Shown here piece after piece: positions 62,761 through 64,000 of a stretch of 64,000 nt of DNA. How positions within the stretch are numbered: position 1 is the stretch's first letter; the number at the start of each line of letters is the position of its first letter. The position numbers were made by a program, and so were the translations under genes. The notes beneath the pieces were generated by a model. The model searched no databases, was not told the DNA's origin, and saw nothing but the letters and a program-made list of their open reading frames with translations. The DNA is from JACVRW01 sp963771715 (GTDB lineage: Bacteria; Actinomycetota; Thermoleophilia; Solirubrobacterales; Thermoleophilaceae): the NCBI GenBank assembly GCA_963771715.1, contig CAVYUQ010000011.1, forward strand, positions 310,001 through 374,000, written 5' to 3'.

Positions 62761-64000
62761 TCATTCGCGGGCCAGTATAGCGGCGCTTAGAGAAGCGATG
62801 AAGTCGCTGACGGGGGTCGGCCCGAGGTCTCCCTCGCGGTGCTTTCGCACCGCGACCTTGCGCTGCGACTCCTCCTCGTCGCCCACGACGAGCATGTACG
62901 GCACCTTCTGGAGCTCGCCGTCGCGGATCTTCTTGCCCACCGACTCCGTGCGGTCGTCCACCTCCGCTCTGGTGCCGGCCTCCGTCAGCTGGCGGGCCAC
63001 CTCGCGCGCGTAATCAACGTGGCGGTCAGCGATCGGGAGCACCAGCGCGTGCACCGGGGCCAGCCAGAGCGGGAACTCGCCGCCGTAGTGCTCGATCAGG
63101 ATGCCGATGAAGCGCTCGAACGAGCCCATCAGCGCGCGGTGGATCATCACCGGGCGGTGCTCCTGGTTGTCCGCGCCCATGTAGGTGAGCTCGAAGCGCT
63201 CGGGCATGTAGTAGTCGAGCTGCACGGTGCCGAGCTGCCACGAGCGGCCGATCGTGTCGGTGGTGTGCAGGTCGATCTTGGGGCCGTAGAAGGCGCCGTC
63301 GCCCTCGTTCAGGTCGTACTCGAGGCCCTGGTCCTCGAGCGCCTTCTTGAGCGCGGCCTCCGACTTGTCCCACATCTCCTCGGTGCCGACCCGCTTCTCG
63401 GGGCGCGTGGAGAGCTCCAGCCGCGGCTTGAAGCCGAACTGGTCGTAGATGAAGAAGCCGAAGTCGAGGCAGCGGACGACCTCCTCCTCGATCTGGTCCT
63501 CGCGGCAGAACACGTGGGCGTCGTCCTGGGTGATGTGGCGCACGCGCAGCAGCCCGTGGAGCGTGCCGCTCGGCTCGTGCCGGTGCACGAGCCCCTGCTC
63601 GGCGTAGCGGATCGGAAGGTCGCGGTAGGAGTGCAGGTCGCGCTTGTAGATCTGGACGTGCGCGGGGCAGTTCATGGGCTTGAGGCCCATCGGCTTGCCC
63701 TCCACGTCCGTGAAGTACATGTGGTCGCGGTAGACGTCCCAGTGGCCCGACTGCTTCCAAAGCTCCACGTCGTAGAGGATCGGCGTGCGCACCTCCGTGT
63801 AGCCGCGCTCCACGTTCGTGCCACGCCAGAGCGTGGTCAGCTCGTTCCAGATGTGGGTCCCCTTGGGGAGCCAGAACGGCGAGCCGGGCGACAGGTCCGA
63901 GAACATGAAGAGGTCGAGCTCTCGGCCCAGCTTGCGGTGGTCGCGGGCGCGCGCCTCCTCGAGCCGCTTCAGGTGCTCGTCGAGCTGCTCCTTCGAGCCG
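62761..64000 (-). CDS. thrS: threonyl-tRNA synthetase, 5' end outside window
   Basis: The C-terminal 413 codons; the TGS and editing domains lie beyond the right edge. Class II core: MFSDLSPGSPFWLPKGTHIW, GLKPMNCPAHVQIYKRDLHS (zinc Cys), LLRVRHITQDDAHVFC, VQLDYYMPERFELTYMGADN, HRALMGSFERFIGILIEHYG. Then the anticodon domain (APVHALVLPIADRHVDYA). An ATG at 63906 is internal: coding continues upstream of it (RKLGRELDLFMFSDLS). Confidence 0.97.
   Translation of the reverse strand, partial: GSKEQLDEHLKRLEEARARDHRKLGRELDLFMFSDLSPGSPFWLPKGTHIWNELTTLWRGTNVERGYTEVRTPILYDVELWKQSGHWDVYRDHMYFTDVEGKPMGLKPMNCPAHVQIYKRDLHSYRDLPIRYAEQGLVHRHEPSGTLHGLLRVRHITQDDAHVFCREDQIEEEVVRCLDFGFFIYDQFGFKPRLELSTRPEKRVGTEEMWDKSEAALKKALEDQGLEYDLNEGDGAFYGPKIDLHTTDTIGRSWQLGTVQLDYYMPERFELTYMGADNQEHRPVMIHRALMGSFERFIGILIEHYGGEFPLWLAPVHALVLPIADRHVDYAREVARQLTEAGTRAEVDDRTESVGKKIRDGELQKVPYMLVVGDEEESQRKVAVRKHREGDLGPTPVSDFIASLSAAILARE

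Overview
The window is a very GC-rich, densely packed bacterial chromosome segment. Several features point to a high-GC actinobacterium, most likely class Thermoleophilia (Solirubrobacterales-like): the infC-rpmI-rplT / rRNA methyltransferase / pheST / arg gene order, a six-gene mce operon, gatCAB, BTAD-type regulators, a Ser/Thr receptor kinase, frequent GTG starts and -10-only promoters placed directly before start codons. The class assignment is inference from gene content.

Layout. 1-7640: six MCE lipid-transport genes on the minus strand, joined by 4-bp start/stop overlaps, running directly behind isochorismate synthase and ilvN-ilvB (7685-11403). 11487-15087: a minus-strand run of small membrane proteins, a GNAT acetyltransferase and a type II NADH dehydrogenase. 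15190-17152: a secreted RTX-like protein coupled to an LppX/LprG-like protein. 17149-20709: gatC-gatA-gatB plus an SRPBCC protein. 20733-23842: methyltransferase, thioesterase, two related membrane proteins and folD. 23879-26677: a UvrD/PcrA helicase interrupted by a mini-intein at helicase motif III. 26708-28393: an ABC exporter. 28420-33303: queuosine salvage, cysE-cysK, NTF2-like proteins, an Rrf2 regulator and VanZ. 33303-37758: a sensor kinase, an HDOD-LuxR regulator, gltX and nfo.

37759-42381 is the accessory part: half a tRNA, an NTF2-like gene, a split YeeE/YedE sulfur transporter, a decayed polysaccharide deacetylase, a small monooxygenase and an IS1182-family element. 42382-47763 is the most unusual block. 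It holds a BTAD regulator with USP-like domains, a secreted protein with three YVLNRDYGSPD repeats preceded by 10-bp-phased TTTACC repeats, and a transmembrane Ser/Thr kinase whose outer part is a beta-propeller plus a periplasmic-binding-protein domain. Together they look like a cell-surface sensing system. 48200-64000 is core genome: dnaE, argG-D-B-J-C behind pheTS, an RNA methyltransferase, rplT-rpmI-infC and thrS.

Three genome-wide points matter. First, about 20 apparent frameshifts interrupt otherwise well-conserved, partly essential genes (gatA, gltX, pcrA, mce), several at G or C runs. They look like assembly indels, so those genes are annotated as intact with an uncertain frame. Second, most operon heads have a TANNNT hexamer 6-10 nt before the start codon and no Shine-Dalgarno, suggesting leaderless transcription. 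Third, four of the five native convergent gene pairs end in a shared CTAG, which is a TAG stop on both strands.
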